Position numbers and translations under genes: made by a program. From Nocardioides aquaticus (GTDB lineage: Bacteria > Actinomycetota > Actinomycetes > Propionibacteriales > Nocardioidaceae): a stretch of 64,000 bases of DNA. Below are positions 1-8,647 of this stretch, piece by piece. The first letter of the stretch is position 1. The number at the start of each line of letters is the position of its first letter. The notes below the pieces were generated by a model. That model saw only the letters and a list, made by a program, of their open reading frames with translations. It was not told the origin of the DNA and ran no database searches. The stretch covers positions 2,356,001 through 2,420,000 of the forward strand of contig NZ_CP075371.1 of the NCBI RefSeq assembly GCF_018459925.1, given 5' to 3'.

Positions 1-950
1 ACCTCCGTGCCGGACGTCGCCAGGACCTCGCCACCGACGCGCAGGCTGGCGTAGGGGAGGACCAGCGCCTCGCGGAGGGCGTCCAGCGCCCGGGAGGGGT
101 CGTCGCCGATCTGGTCGGCGAGCGAGGTCGCGGCCACCAGCGGGTCCGGCCGGTCGCCGAACAGGAGCTGGTCGACGACGCCGCGCAGCAGCACCCGCAG
201 CGGCTGCACCCCGAAGGCGAGCAGGGCGCAGAGGACGACGAGCGGGGTCGGTGCCAGGGGTGCCCCGCCGACCAGCTCGACCGTCGCGGTGAGGCCGATC
301 GCGACGGCGACGTAGCCGAGCAGCACGGTCGCGTCGACGACCGCCCGCGTCACCAGGCCGCGGACGTCGACCACCTCGGGGCGGACCGCGCCGACGGCCA
401 TCGCCACCGGTCCGACGGCCAGGCAGGCGAGGTAGACCGCGTCGAGGTCGGGCACACCACCCGTCCCGGCGGACTCGCTCAGGAAGCCGACGAAGCCCGC
501 GACGAGGCCGCCGCCGATCCACGCCAGGGTGCTCCAGGTCAACGCGTGACGGTCCTCGGCGTCGCCGCGCTCGAAGGCCCACCAGGCGTGGACCAGGAGG
601 GCGAGGACGATGACGTACCCCATCGGCTCGACCGTGTCCGGCCAGGTCACGGCGAGCACGCCTGCCGCCGTGACGACCACCGTCAGGACGAAGGACAGCG
701 GGTCGCGCCAGCCCGGGCGTGGGTAGGCCACCACGGCGACCGGCAGCAGCAGGCACCCCGCGAGCCGGTACGCCGGCGGCGCGACGCCGGCCAGGTCGAG
801 CACGGCAGCGGCCGACCCGAGGACGGTCACCGCGCCGCCCAGGAGCAGGGCGAGCCCCGCCGTACGGGACCTGCCGCTACGAACGACGACCCAACCCGAC
901 GCCGTGGCCACCACGCCGAGGAAGGCGGCCGCGGCGAGCTCCGCGGTCAC
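1..950 (-). CDS. sensor histidine kinase, NarL-type partner (3' end outside window)
   Basis: The reading frame is open from a GTG at 950 to the window edge, giving about 316 residues of the N-terminal part. It is very hydrophobic, with about eight or nine predicted membrane spans over residues 1-255. A soluble stretch follows that looks like the start of a linker or GAF-like region. The histidine and ATPase domains would lie beyond base 1 and are not seen. The GTG overlaps the TGA of the response regulator (GTGA, 947-950), so the two are translationally coupled. It is called a histidine kinase from this coupling and the multi-span sensor, which is inference. Its ligand is unknown. Confidence 0.7.
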   Translation of the reverse strand, partial: MTAELAAAAFLGVVATASGWVVVRSGRSRTAGLALLLGGAVTVLGSAAAVLDLAGVAPPAYRLAGCLLLPVAVVAYPRPGWRDPLSFVLTVVVTAAGVLAVTWPDTVEPMGYVIVLALLVHAWWAFERGDAEDRHALTWSTLAWIGGGLVAGFVGFLSESAGTGGVPDLDAVYLACLAVGPVAMAVGAVRPEVVDVRGLVTRAVVDATVLLGYVAVAIGLTATVELVGGAPLAPTPLVVLCALLAFGVQPLRVLLRGVVDQLLFGDRPDPLVAATSLADQIGDDPSRALDALREALVLPYASLRVGGEVLATSGTE

Positions 951-1600
951 GGTCCGCCCAGCCCGCCCTGGCGTGCCCGGACGATGGCGGCGGACCGGTC
1001 GGCGACGGCGAGCTTGTGGAAGATCGAGGAGATGTGGTTCGCCACGGTCTTGGGGGAGAGGAAGAGCTGGTCGGCGATCGCCTGGTTCCGCTTCCCGGCG
1101 GCGACGAGGTCGAGCACCTCGCGCTCGCGGACCGTCAGCTCCGGGAACGGCTCGGGCGGCTGCGCGGGACGCGGCGGCGCGGCGAAGTAGCCCAGCACCC
1201 GCTGGGCGACGCCGGGGCTGAAGATCGCCTCGCCGGCGACCACCGCGCGGAGAGCACGGTCGATCTCGACCTGGTCGGCACCCTTGAGCAGGTAGCCCTG
1301 CGCCCCGGCGCGCATGGCTCCGAAGACAGTGTCGTCGTCGTCGAACATCGTGAGCACGAGGACGGAGACCTCTTGGTGGGCGGCGCGGATCCGGCGAGTG
1401 GCCTCCAGCCCGTCGATCCCGGGCAGCCGGACGTCCATCGGCACCACGTCGGGGGAGGTGCGGTCCACCTCGGTCACGGCGGCCTCGCCGGTGCTCGCCT
1501 CACCCACCACGTCGTAGTCGGGCAGCGACTCCAGCAGCGCGCGCATCCCACCCCGTACGACCGGGTGGTCGTCGACCAGGAGGACGCGGATCGGACCCAT
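947..1600 (-). CDS. NarL/FixJ-family response regulator
   Basis: This 217-residue protein has an N-terminal receiver domain with the acidic pair Asp10-Asp11 and phospho-acceptor Asp56 in the motif MDVRLPG. A C-terminal LuxR-type helix-turn-helix runs from about residue 153 to 210 (LTVREREVLDLVAAG... SPKTVANHISSIFHKL). It should act as a cytoplasmic transcription factor switched by phosphorylation. It is the first gene of a minus-strand pair with the membrane kinase that starts inside its stop codon. Position 54 is Pro where most relatives have Leu. Targets cannot be read from the sequence; the divergent membrane gene at 1757 is a candidate. Confidence 0.93.
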   Translation of the reverse strand: MGPIRVLLVDDHPVVRGGMRALLESLPDYDVVGEASTGEAAVTEVDRTSPDVVPMDVRLPGIDGLEATRRIRAAHQEVSVLVLTMFDDDDTVFGAMRAGAQGYLLKGADQVEIDRALRAVVAGEAIFSPGVAQRVLGYFAAPPRPAQPPEPFPELTVREREVLDLVAAGKRNQAIADQLFLSPKTVANHISSIFHKLAVADRSAAIVRARQGGLGGP

Positions 1601-1756
1601 GAGCCCATGGTCGCGCCTGGGGGCCGGGATTGACCCGGGATCCTGGTCCTATCCGCACCGGGAGATCTGCCGGAGGATCGGGAGCACGCGCCGATGCCGG
1701 CGGGTGCGTCGGGCGAGCAGCCTGGGTCCACCCAGCACCCCGTCGAAGGAGTTCCG

Positions 1757-2152
1757 ATGACCACCACCACCACCGCAGCCAGGACCGAGGACCGCGTCGG
1801 CTGGAGCACGAAGAACAAGGTCGGCCTCGGCCTGGCCGTCTTCTACGCCGTCACCAACATCCCGAGCGCCCTGCTGCCCACGCCCGACGGCGAGGAGGGG
1901 CCGCCGATGGCGATCCTCGTCGTCTGCACCGTCCTCGCCGTCGTCGCCCTGGTCGCCGCCGTCGTCGCGTGGCGCTCGGGGAGCCGTCCCGCCGCACGGC
2001 TCACCGCGGCGAGCCTCATCGTGATCACCCTGACCTCGCTGCCGGCGTTCTTCGTCGACGTGCCCGCCGGGATCAAGGTGCTGGTCGCGGCCGGCGTCGT
2101 GGTCACGATCGCGATCGTGGTCCTGATGTTCTCGCCGCCCCGGCGCCGCTGA
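1757..2152 (+). CDS. small four-span membrane protein
   Basis: A 131-residue protein. The ATG at 1757 is chosen over an in-frame start 63 bases upstream because GAAGGAG sits just before it. A Thr-rich polar start is followed by four hydrophobic stretches (about residues 24-42, 53-74, 84-102 and 107-125) and a short basic tail, SPPRRR. It is an integral membrane protein of unknown function, divergently oriented from the response regulator at 947-1600 across about 156 bases. No family was recognised. Confidence 0.75.
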   Translation: MTTTTTAARTEDRVGWSTKNKVGLGLAVFYAVTNIPSALLPTPDGEEGPPMAILVVCTVLAVVALVAAVVAWRSGSRPAARLTAASLIVITLTSLPAFFVDVPAGIKVLVAAGVVVTIAIVVLMFSPPRRR

Positions 2153-2202
2153 CCGTTCCCTCCGTACGGCCGGCGTCCCCCGCGGCGCCGGCCATCAGCG
2201 CG

Positions 2203-2505
2203 TCAGCGTCGCTGCATCCGCCACGCCAGCTCGAGCGCGGTACGCACGGCCCCGGGCTCGGCGTCGTCGAGGTACGCCTCGACCTTGTGGTGGGCCTCGA
2301 ACCGCGGAGGCACCCCGAACGCCTCCGGGTGCGCAGCCAGCAGGGCGTCCCGCTCCTCCATCGGGACGCGGACGAGGAGGGTGCCGGCGTCGAGCAGGCG
2401 GGCGACCAGACGGTTGTCGACGTACCAGGCCGGGTGGCCGGGGTGCCCCTTGCGCCTGACCCCGGGGAGGGCCTCGGCCAGCGCGCCTGCCTCGTCCGGG
2501 GTCAT
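2203..2505 (-). CDS. MmcQ/YjbR-like protein
   Basis: A 100-residue protein resembling the YjbR/MmcQ (DUF419) fold, with the characteristic central stretch KGHPGHPAWYVDNRLVARL and the downstream pattern LLVRVPMEERDALL. Members are small cytoplasmic proteins with a DNA-binding-like fold and no settled biochemical role. The ATG is at 2505. The gene is monocistronic and faces convergently toward the gene at 1757-2152. The family call is by sequence feel; function is unknown. Confidence 0.7.
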   Translation of the reverse strand: MTPDEAGALAEALPGVRRKGHPGHPAWYVDNRLVARLLDAGTLLVRVPMEERDALLAAHPEAFGVPPRFEAHHKVEAYLDDAEPGAVRTALELAWRMQRR

Positions 2506-2581
2506 CCGCTGACGCTACGTCGCCGGAGAGTCGTCGTCACGGCCCTGGCCGGCCGGGAGCGTGCGGCCCTAGGGTGCGACG

Positions 2582-2989
2582 GTGAGCGACGTGCTGGACG
2601 AGGGACCGTTCTTCCACGGCACGAAGGCCGATCTGCAGGTCGGCGGCCTCCTCACCGCCGGCTTCCGGTCCAACTACCGGCCCGAGATCGTGATGAACCA
2701 CGTCTACTTCACCGCCCAGGTGGCCGGCGCCGGCCTCGCCGCGGAACTCGCAGCAGGTGACGCGGAGCCGCGGGTGTACGAGGTCGAGCCGACCGGGGAC
2801 TTCGAGGACGACCCGAACGTGACCGACAAGAAGTTGCCGGGCAACCCCACCCGGTCCTATCGCAGCAACGCGCCGATCCGCGTCGTGCGCGAGGTGCTCG
2901 ACTGGCCACGCCTGACGCCCGAGGCGCTGCAGACGTGGCGCGACCGGCTCGCGGTGATCGAGCGGGAGGGCGGGGAGATCGTCAACTGA
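2582..2989 (+). CDS. arr: rifampin ADP-ribosyltransferase Arr
   Basis: A 135-residue protein matching the Arr family nearly end to end. It has FFHGTKADLQVGG near the N terminus, RSNYRPEIVMNHVYFTA, then EPTGDFEDDPNVTDKK and GNPTRSYRS in the second half. Arr transfers ADP-ribose from NAD to the C23 hydroxyl of rifampin and so inactivates it in the cytoplasm. The start is a GTG at 2582, and the length is normal for the family. No mobile element flanks it, so it looks like a chromosomal arr as found in many environmental actinobacteria. Resistance itself is inferred, not shown. Confidence 0.95.
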   Translation: MSDVLDEGPFFHGTKADLQVGGLLTAGFRSNYRPEIVMNHVYFTAQVAGAGLAAELAAGDAEPRVYEVEPTGDFEDDPNVTDKKLPGNPTRSYRSNAPIRVVREVLDWPRLTPEALQTWRDRLAVIEREGGEIVN

Positions 2990-3061
2990 GCGCACGGGGA
3001 CGCCTCACGCACCGACCACGCTGCCCGGCCGGTTCGGCCCCTCGCCGACGGAGCGGAACGA

Positions 3062-3745
3062 TCAGAGCGGCAGCGGTCCGCGCAGGACGCTGACGCCGGA
3101 ATGCGTCGGGTCCCCGTCCTGGGGCTCAAGGCTCACGTCGACGACCGGGTAGCGCCCAAGCCGAATCCCGGTCGGGATCGTGAGGTCGGCGCGGCCGGCC
3201 GGATCGAGCGTCCCGAGGGCGACGAGCCGGTTGCTGCCCGGGTCGAGCAGCCAGACCTCGTAGAAGTCAGACCCCGGTGAGGCGAGGCCCTGGGTCTCGA
3301 CGCGCAGGCTCCAGCGTCCTTCGACGTCGTCGAGGCTCACTTCGCCGCTGCCGACCCGCTGGTCCCCGTACGGCGCCAGCGCCGCGGTGGGGGTCACCTG
3401 CGGAGGAGGGCTGCCGTCCGGCAGGACCCCCGGCAGAACGAGGGCCAGCACCAGCACCAGGACAGCCGCCGCGACGGCCGCGGCTCCCGCCAGGAGCCGG
3501 GGGCGCCCGCCGCGCGGTGCCTCATCGGGTGAGCCGAGGTCGAGCTCGCGGGTGACGCGGGCCCAGACCATCTCGGGCGCGGGCGGGAGGGTCTCGGGGC
3601 CGACCTGACGCGCCGCCCGTACCGTCGCGGACAAGGCGTCGACCTCACGGCTGCACGCAGCACAGGACGCCAGGTGCAGGCGGACCTGCGGCACGTTCTC
3701 ACCCAGCGCCACCAGGGCCAGGTCGTCCTCATCGGGGTGCTGCAC
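3062..3745 (-). CDS. anti-sigma factor, RskA-like with zinc-finger motif
   Basis: A 227-residue protein. The N-terminal cytoplasmic domain carries the anti-sigma zinc motif H-x3-C-x2-C (HLASCAAC, about residues 24-31). One membrane span lies near residues 87-110. A C-terminal extracytoplasmic domain of about 115 residues resembles the RskA anti-sigma-K domain (YEVWLLDPGSNRLVALGTLD). It should hold the ECF sigma factor encoded just upstream inactive until an envelope signal triggers release. It overlaps the sigma gene by 17 bases and is the last gene of the DUF4397-sortase-sigma operon. Confidence 0.9.
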   Translation of the reverse strand: MQHPDEDDLALVALGENVPQVRLHLASCAACSREVDALSATVRAARQVGPETLPPAPEMVWARVTRELDLGSPDEAPRGGRPRLLAGAAAVAAAVLVLVLALVLPGVLPDGSPPPQVTPTAALAPYGDQRVGSGEVSLDDVEGRWSLRVETQGLASPGSDFYEVWLLDPGSNRLVALGTLDPAGRADLTIPTGIRLGRYPVVDVSLEPQDGDPTHSGVSVLRGPLPL

Positions 3746-4304
3746 CGTCCACCTCCAGCCGGCGTCGTAGGACCGCGAGTCCGCGGCGGATGTGGCTCTT
3801 GGCGGTCCCGAGCGGAACCCCCATGGTGACCGCGACCTGCTCGTGCGTCAGGCCGTCGTAGAAAGCTAGACCCACCGCGCGCCGCTGTTCGGGGTTCAGG
3901 GTGGCAAGCGCGTCGGCAAGCAGCAACCGGTCCAGCAACTGCTCCTGGGTGGGAGGCTCCTCCTCGGGGCGGAGCTCAGCCACGGCTTCTCGGACCGCCC
4001 GGTCGCGGGCTGCGGCGGCGTGGGCGTCGGCGACCCGGTGGCGAGCGATCCCCAGCAGCCAGCCGGGCAGCGTGCCGCGGTCGGGATCGAACTTCTTGCG
4101 GCTGCGCCACGCGTCGACGAAGACCTGCGCGGTGGTCTCCTCCGCGTCCGCCCGGCTCGCCATGCTGCGCAAGCAGTAGGCGTGCACCAGCCCCGACCAG
4201 CGATCGTAGACCCCCCGGAGCGCTGCCTCACCGCCGGCGGCGAAGGCCAGCGCCAGGGCCCGTTCCGGGTCGTCGGCCCGGGCCCGGGCCCGCAGGCCCC
4301 TCAC
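3729..4304 (-). CDS. ECF-family RNA polymerase sigma factor
   Basis: A 191-residue protein with a sigma-70 region 2 at about residues 30-95 (VHAYCLRSM... DAEETTAQVFVDAWRSR) and a region 4 helix-turn-helix at about 125-182 (LNPEQRRAVGLAFYDGLTHEQVA... GTAKSHIRRGLAVLRRR). Like other ECF factors it lacks regions 1 and 3. The GTG at 4304 overlaps the TGA of the sortase gene (GTGA), and its own 3' end overlaps the anti-sigma gene, so all three are co-translated. The operon suggests it controls a surface-display function, perhaps autoregulated; no promoter consensus could be assigned. Confidence 0.93.
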   Translation of the reverse strand: MRGLRARARADDPERALALAFAAGGEAALRGVYDRWSGLVHAYCLRSMASRADAEETTAQVFVDAWRSRKKFDPDRGTLPGWLLGIARHRVADAHAAAARDRAVREAVAELRPEEEPPTQEQLLDRLLLADALATLNPEQRRAVGLAFYDGLTHEQVAVTMGVPLGTAKSHIRRGLAVLRRRLEVDGAAPR

Positions 4305-5068
4305 CGCAGCGTCCCCACGGGCACCGCGGTGACGACGATGTTGTCGGTATAGCTGCCGGTCGCCTCGTCGAAGTCCCCACCGCAGCTGATGAGCGTCAGC
4401 CGTGGCGCACCGTCGGCGGCGAAAAGGTCCGCCAACGGCAGCTCGGCCTTGCCGAACTGCTCGAGTCCCACCACCCGGTGGTCGACCCGGCGCCCGGAGC
4501 CCAGCTCGACTGCCACCTCATCGCCAGGTTCAGCGTCGGCCAGCACCGCGAAGACGCCGAGGCCCTGCTCGCGGTCGTCGACGTGGCCCACGAGCACCGC
4601 CGAGCCACTGGCCGAGCCCGGCGCTGGTCCGGGCGAGTACCAGCCGGCCCTGTTCACGTCGTCGGGCACCACGACCTGCCGATCTCCGTCCAACGCGACT
4701 GGATCAACCGGAGCCGAGATCCCGGCCAGGCTCACCTGGACCGGCGGATCGACCGGAGTCGGCACGCCGACGTCGGCCAGCCGGGCAGACCTGGTCGGGG
4801 TGGTCGGCGCCGAGGTGGATGTCGACGTAGACGACGGCGAGCCGGTCGACGGGGACCTGACAGACGGGGTGGTCATCGGGCCCGGCGTCGGGCTCGGCGT
4901 CGGGTCTCGCGCGCTGAGAGACTGCACCAGGCCAGCCCCGAACTCCTCCGGTTGGTCGTCGACCAGGAACCACCCCGCCGGCGCGCCCGCCGCCAGCAGG
5001 CAGCCCGCGATGATCGCGAGACGTGCCTGCCGGCGACGACCGGGGTGGGCGTCGGAGGTCTGTTTGAT
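4301..5068 (-). CDS. class F sortase
   Basis: The sortase core has the catalytic His in LVGHVDD and Cys in LISCGGDFD, followed by YTDNIVVTA, a class F pattern. Sortases cleave a C-terminal sorting motif and link the protein to the envelope. The first ordinary start codon is GTG at 4927, but this would drop a membrane anchor (ARLAIIAGCLLAAGAPAGWFL) that stays open in frame. A strong GGAGG lies 5 bases before ATC at 5066-5068, with no ATG, GTG or TTG in frame, so an ATC start (255 aa) or a mutated start is inferred. An Arg at the usual place 12-13 residues after the Cys is not visible (Thr-Asp there). A Ser/Thr/Pro-rich linker follows the anchor. The neighbouring DUF4397 protein is the likely substrate. 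Confidence 0.85.
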   Translation of the reverse strand: MKQTSDAHPGRRRQARLAIIAGCLLAAGAPAGWFLVDDQPEEFGAGLVQSLSARDPTPSPTPGPMTTPSVRSPSTGSPSSTSTSTSAPTTPTRSARLADVGVPTPVDPPVQVSLAGISAPVDPVALDGDRQVVVPDDVNRAGWYSPGPAPGSASGSAVLVGHVDDREQGLGVFAVLADAEPGDEVAVELGSGRRVDHRVVGLEQFGKAELPLADLFAADGAPRLTLISCGGDFDEATGSYTDNIVVTAVPVGTLR

Positions 5069-5103
5069 GACGTCCTCCTCGGGTGACCAGTGGCCTTTCG
5101 ATG

Positions 5104-5940
5104 CTAGCGGCGCGCCCGGGCGAGCGAGGCGGCCCCGCCGGCGACCGCGACCAGGCCCAGGCCGGTGGCGAGCAGCACGCCGGCCGGCACGCCCTCGTCC
5201 GCCATCCCTCCGGTGCCGGCCGGGACGCCTGCGGGTGCGCCGCCGCCCGTCGGCACGGACTGGACCAGCACGTCGAGGCTGTCGTCGTCGAGCGAGCCGA
5301 TCGCATAGACGATCGTGGACTCGCCCTCGACCACCGGGACGTCGACGGGCCCGATCACGGGCTCGGTGGTCCCGGCGGCGGCGACCGCGGCGCTGATCGT
5401 GCCGACCGGCAGCTCGGCGCTCTGCTCGTTGGGGTTGCTGATCCCGGTCAGCGCCGGCTCTCCCCCGACAAGCACGTCGACCGGAGGCGCGGCGGCGGTG
5501 TGACGGACCACGACGCGGCCCTCTCCGGCGGCCGTCGCGGACGTGTCGTTGACGTACGGCGTGATGGTCGGCGTGCCGTCCTCGCCGAGGTGCGCGATCG
5601 CGCTCACGTTGCCGCTGGCCGGGATGTCCAGGTCGACCGGGCCGATCACGGGGTCGCCGCTGTCGTCGGGGGCGTCCGCCCCGAAGACGGCGACCTCGTA
5701 GGAGCCCGCGGCCAGGGCGAGGTCCTCGGTCGTGGTGCCCGGCTCGAAGTCGTCGAGCGCCAGCTCGCCGTCCACGTAGACGTCGACCGGCGTGCCGGGG
5801 ATGCCGTGCAGCACACGGACCTCTGCACCGCCCGTGTTCTGCGCGAAGGCGGGGGAAGCGAGTGCGAGCGGGACGACGGCGACTGCGCCCAGGGCACCCA
5901 GGGTGGGCAGCACGCTCAGCTTTGGCGACGTTCGAGACAT
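5104..5940 (-). CDS. DUF4397 surface protein, likely sortase substrate
   Basis: A 278-residue secreted protein. It has a signal peptide of about 33 residues ending ASPAFA, then two related beta-rich DUF4397 segments (about 38-140 and 142-235; compare VRVLHGIPGTPVDVYVDG with VVVRHTAAAPPVDVLVGG). The C terminus is a sorting-signal-like end: a Gly/Pro linker with VPAGTGG, a hydrophobic span (VLLATGLGLVAVAGGAA) and the basic tail RARR. That end and the class F sortase directly downstream suggest it is anchored by that enzyme. It is the first gene of the four-gene operon. The domain's biochemical role is unknown. Confidence 0.88.
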   Translation of the reverse strand: MSRTSPKLSVLPTLGALGAVAVVPLALASPAFAQNTGGAEVRVLHGIPGTPVDVYVDGELALDDFEPGTTTEDLALAAGSYEVAVFGADAPDDSGDPVIGPVDLDIPASGNVSAIAHLGEDGTPTITPYVNDTSATAAGEGRVVVRHTAAAPPVDVLVGGEPALTGISNPNEQSAELPVGTISAAVAAAGTTEPVIGPVDVPVVEGESTIVYAIGSLDDDSLDVLVQSVPTGGGAPAGVPAGTGGMADEGVPAGVLLATGLGLVAVAGGAASLARARR

Positions 5941-6160
5941 GTCAAGGCTCCTTCAGCTAAGAAGATCTGCACCGGATGGTGCAGTAGGGACTTCCTCTGG
6001 ATGGCACTCGTTGGATGCAGCTCGTGACCCAGAACTTCGGCCCTGGGGTCCACCCCCGGCGCCCAGCCCGTCGGGCGCCGCCCCGGGCACGAATCAAGCA
6101 TGAGCAAGGACGAGTTCCTGACGGCACCCGTTCGTACTCGGAGGGACACACGAGGAGGTC

Positions 6161-6483
6161 ATGGCCGCGACCGGTGAGAACGAGCGCCGGTGGGGGATCA
6201 CCCGGCACGTGATGCGCGGGCCTGGAGCCTGGTCAGAGACCAGGCCGGTGAGACCGCGGTGCAGGCACACCGGAGACCCGAAGATCACCTGGGGGGCGAC
6301 GCGGTGGCGCCCACGCTCGGCAGGAACAGGCTCCATCTCGACCTCGTGCCATCCGCCCCCTCAACCCTCGTTGCCGAGGTGGAACGCCTGGTGGCGCTCG
6401 GGGCCAGTCGCGTCGATGTCCGCTGCGCGGACGGGATAGGCATGGCGGACCCCGGGGGCAACGAGTTCTGCGTCGTGGGGTGA
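6161..6483 (+). pseudogene. remnant of a VOC (glyoxalase-like) protein
   Basis: The C-terminal third reads as a VOC/glyoxalase_6 end: NRLHLDLVPSA, VAEVERLVALGASRV, then ADPGGNEFCVV. The preceding part shows no VOC N-terminal half. The ATG at 6161 behind GAGGAGG is in a different frame from the recognisable C terminus (open from 6190), so at least one frameshift and loss of N-terminal sequence are needed. It is called a degraded gene. The domain recognition is fair; the exact 5' boundary is not known. The 220 bases upstream hold nothing recognised. Confidence 0.45.
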
Positions 6484-6596
6484 CCGGCCAACGACGGCCG
6501 CGGGTTCCCGACACCGCGAGCCGATCCTGACCAGGACCGATCTACCGCGGGCGAGGGTGACGGGCATCGGGTCCCAGCGAGGCCCGGTCGACGACG

Positions 6597-7073
6597 TCAG
6601 GGTTGGTAGGGAGGGGCAACGCCCCATCCCCAGTGGGGCACCGGGGCAGTGGCCGGGGGAGTGGCGTCCGACTGCGAGTTCGCCATGGCCAGTCGGGTGC
6701 CCCACTCGAGGTAGCCGACCAACGCGGCGCGGAACTCCGGATCGTCTGGGAGGCGGGCGTCGTCGACGGCCTGGCTCATGGTGGTGGCGAACCGCAGCCG
6801 TTGGTCGGCGGTGATGTTGAGGCCGCGGTGATGAGCGAGCATCCGCTGGTATCCGCCGAGCTGGTCGGTGTAGTGCGTGGGCCCTCCGAAGACCTCGGTC
6901 CACCACATCGCCACGTGCTCGCGGTGCTCGACGGTGACGCCACCGGGAAAGAAGGCGCTGAGGGCGTCGTCGTGCTCGACGCGGTCGTAGAAGGCGTTGA
7001 CCATGCGCAGGATCGCTTCCGGTCCGCCGGCCCAGTCGACCAGGGTGGGGACACCGTCTTCGCACCTTGTCAC
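6597..7073 (-). CDS. glbO: group II truncated hemoglobin
   Basis: A 158-residue protein from the GTG at 7073, which follows GAGGAGGAG; the longer upstream frame is rejected. It has the 2-on-2 globin pattern of trHbO: LRMVNAFYDRVEHDDALSAFF, the EHREHVAMWW segment, GGPTHYTDQLGGY and MLAHHRGLNI with the proximal His, then YLEWGTRLAM near the end. Family members bind heme and O2 or NO and are linked to peroxide and NO handling or O2 delivery to membranes. A C-terminal extension of about 20 residues (Ala/Pro/Trp-rich) is longer than usual. It is a single gene with no obvious operon partner. Confidence 0.9.
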   Translation of the reverse strand: MTRCEDGVPTLVDWAGGPEAILRMVNAFYDRVEHDDALSAFFPGGVTVEHREHVAMWWTEVFGGPTHYTDQLGGYQRMLAHHRGLNITADQRLRFATTMSQAVDDARLPDDPEFRAALVGYLEWGTRLAMANSQSDATPPATAPVPHWGWGVAPPYQP

Positions 7074-7423
7074 GGGCTTCTCCTCCTCCGGTGACGAGCA
7101 GATCACGTCACCGTACCCACGTACGGGGCAACGCGGCGCGATCGCGATCGAGTCGGTCGGCACCTGGTCACCGCCCGACCGCATCCGTCTCCTCGTCGGC
7201 TGTCGGCGGTGTGGAGCGCCCGTCGCGGTGGCCCTCGCCGATCAAAGGCTCCGCGGCGGCGAGTTTGCGGGCCCTGGGACCAGCCAGCCGACCGAGCGCC
7301 GACCAGCTCCAGGCCGGGCGACGCCTCAGATAGACCAGTCAAGAGTCGGCGCCGTGGCCGGCGGCCTCTATGTCCCGGTCGGCCGGCTGACAGTTGTCCT
7401 GGGCGAGGGCGGCACAGGTGGTG

Positions 7424-8568
7424 TCACAACCGGGCGCGCTGCTGCTGGACGGCGAGCACCGCGCACAGCCCGGCCAGGACGGCCAGCACCGGGGCCACCG
7501 ACACGCGTTCGGCGAGCGTGGTGATCATCAGCGGGAAGCCGAACCCGAGGTAGGCGGTGGCGTAGAACCCGGCCGAGACGGTGCCCAGCCGTCCCTCGCT
7601 GGCCAGCGCGGGCAGCCGCGACATCCCGCTGGCCAGCGCGAGCCCACCGCCGGCCCCCAGCACCCCGAGGCCGGGATGACCAGGAGCAGGAGCGCGGGGA
7701 CGGCGGCCGCGAGCGCCGTACCCCCGAAGCCGACGACCCCGCAGGCGGCCGCGACGGGCGCGGTACGCGGCCCGAGCCGACCCTGGAGCGGTGCCGCCAA
7801 CGCTCCCGCGCCGAGGGCGAGACCGGCCATCAGCCCGGTCAGCGCCACCGGCGCGACGGGGAACCCGACCAGGACGGGGACTGCGGCGACCGTGCTCGCC
7901 GGGAAGGCGTAGACGCAGACCGCGAGCGGCGCGACGACGAGCAGGCCGGTCCGCCGGGCGCCGGGACGGAACGCGCCAGGGGCCGTGGTGCCGGGTTCCC
8001 TCTGCTGCCGGACCAGCGACTCCGCCACCGACCGGGAGGTCCACAGCGCCACCAGCAGGACGGCCACGTGCAGCAGGTAGGGCAGGACCAGGGGCCACGG
8101 TCCCCACTGGCCGATCAGGCCCGCGAAGACCGGCCCGACCGCGAAGCCTCCCGTCATGGCGACCGCGGCCGTACGGGGACCCGCGGGGTTGCCGCGTCGC
8201 GCGGCCGTCTCCACCAGCCAGGCGCTGCCGACGCTGAACACGGTCCCCGACGCCGCCCCCTGGAGGAACCGCACGACGTAGAGGAGGGGCTCGCTGTCGG
8301 TGGCGAGGACGAACATCGCCGAGGTGGCGGCCGCGCAGATCGCTGCCGGCAGCACGACCCGGCGGCGTCCGAACCGGTCGGCGGCGCGACCCGCGACCGC
8401 CAGCGCGAGCATCAGGCCGAGGGCGTAGACGCCGAAGATCGCCGTCAGGGACGCATCGGTCATCGCGAGCCGCTCGCGGTAGACCAGGAGCAGGGGAGTG
8501 GGGACGTTGGTACCGGTGGCCACCGCGAGCAGCAGCACCGCAAGCCGTCGATCCGCGCTCCAGGTCAC
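7424..8568 (-). pseudogene. MFS transporter with one frameshift
   Basis: The start GTG at 8568 (VTWSADRR) opens a 12-span MFS protein with the loop 2-3 motif GRAADRFGRRRVVLP. The frame runs to about 7675 (ALLLLVIP) and then becomes nonsense, while the adjacent frame continues the same protein (PGLGVLGAGGGLALASG... to the TGA at 7424-7426). Adding one C to the coding-strand CCC run (7673-7675) restores a protein of about 380 residues. It may be a real single-base deletion or a base-calling error. The likely role is drug or metabolite efflux, substrate unknown. It is divergent from the ABC exporter at 8648. Confidence 0.8.
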
Positions 8569-8647
8569 ACGGCGCAGCCTCGCACGCCGCCGCGACCGGC
8601 GTTCGACGGGCGACCGGTGCTCCGGGCGCTGCGCGATACTCGACGGC

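Noticed and set aside
7424..8568. Programmed frameshift in the MFS gene
   Set aside because: There is no slippery heptamer or downstream structure of note, and other genes in the window show the same C-run defect.
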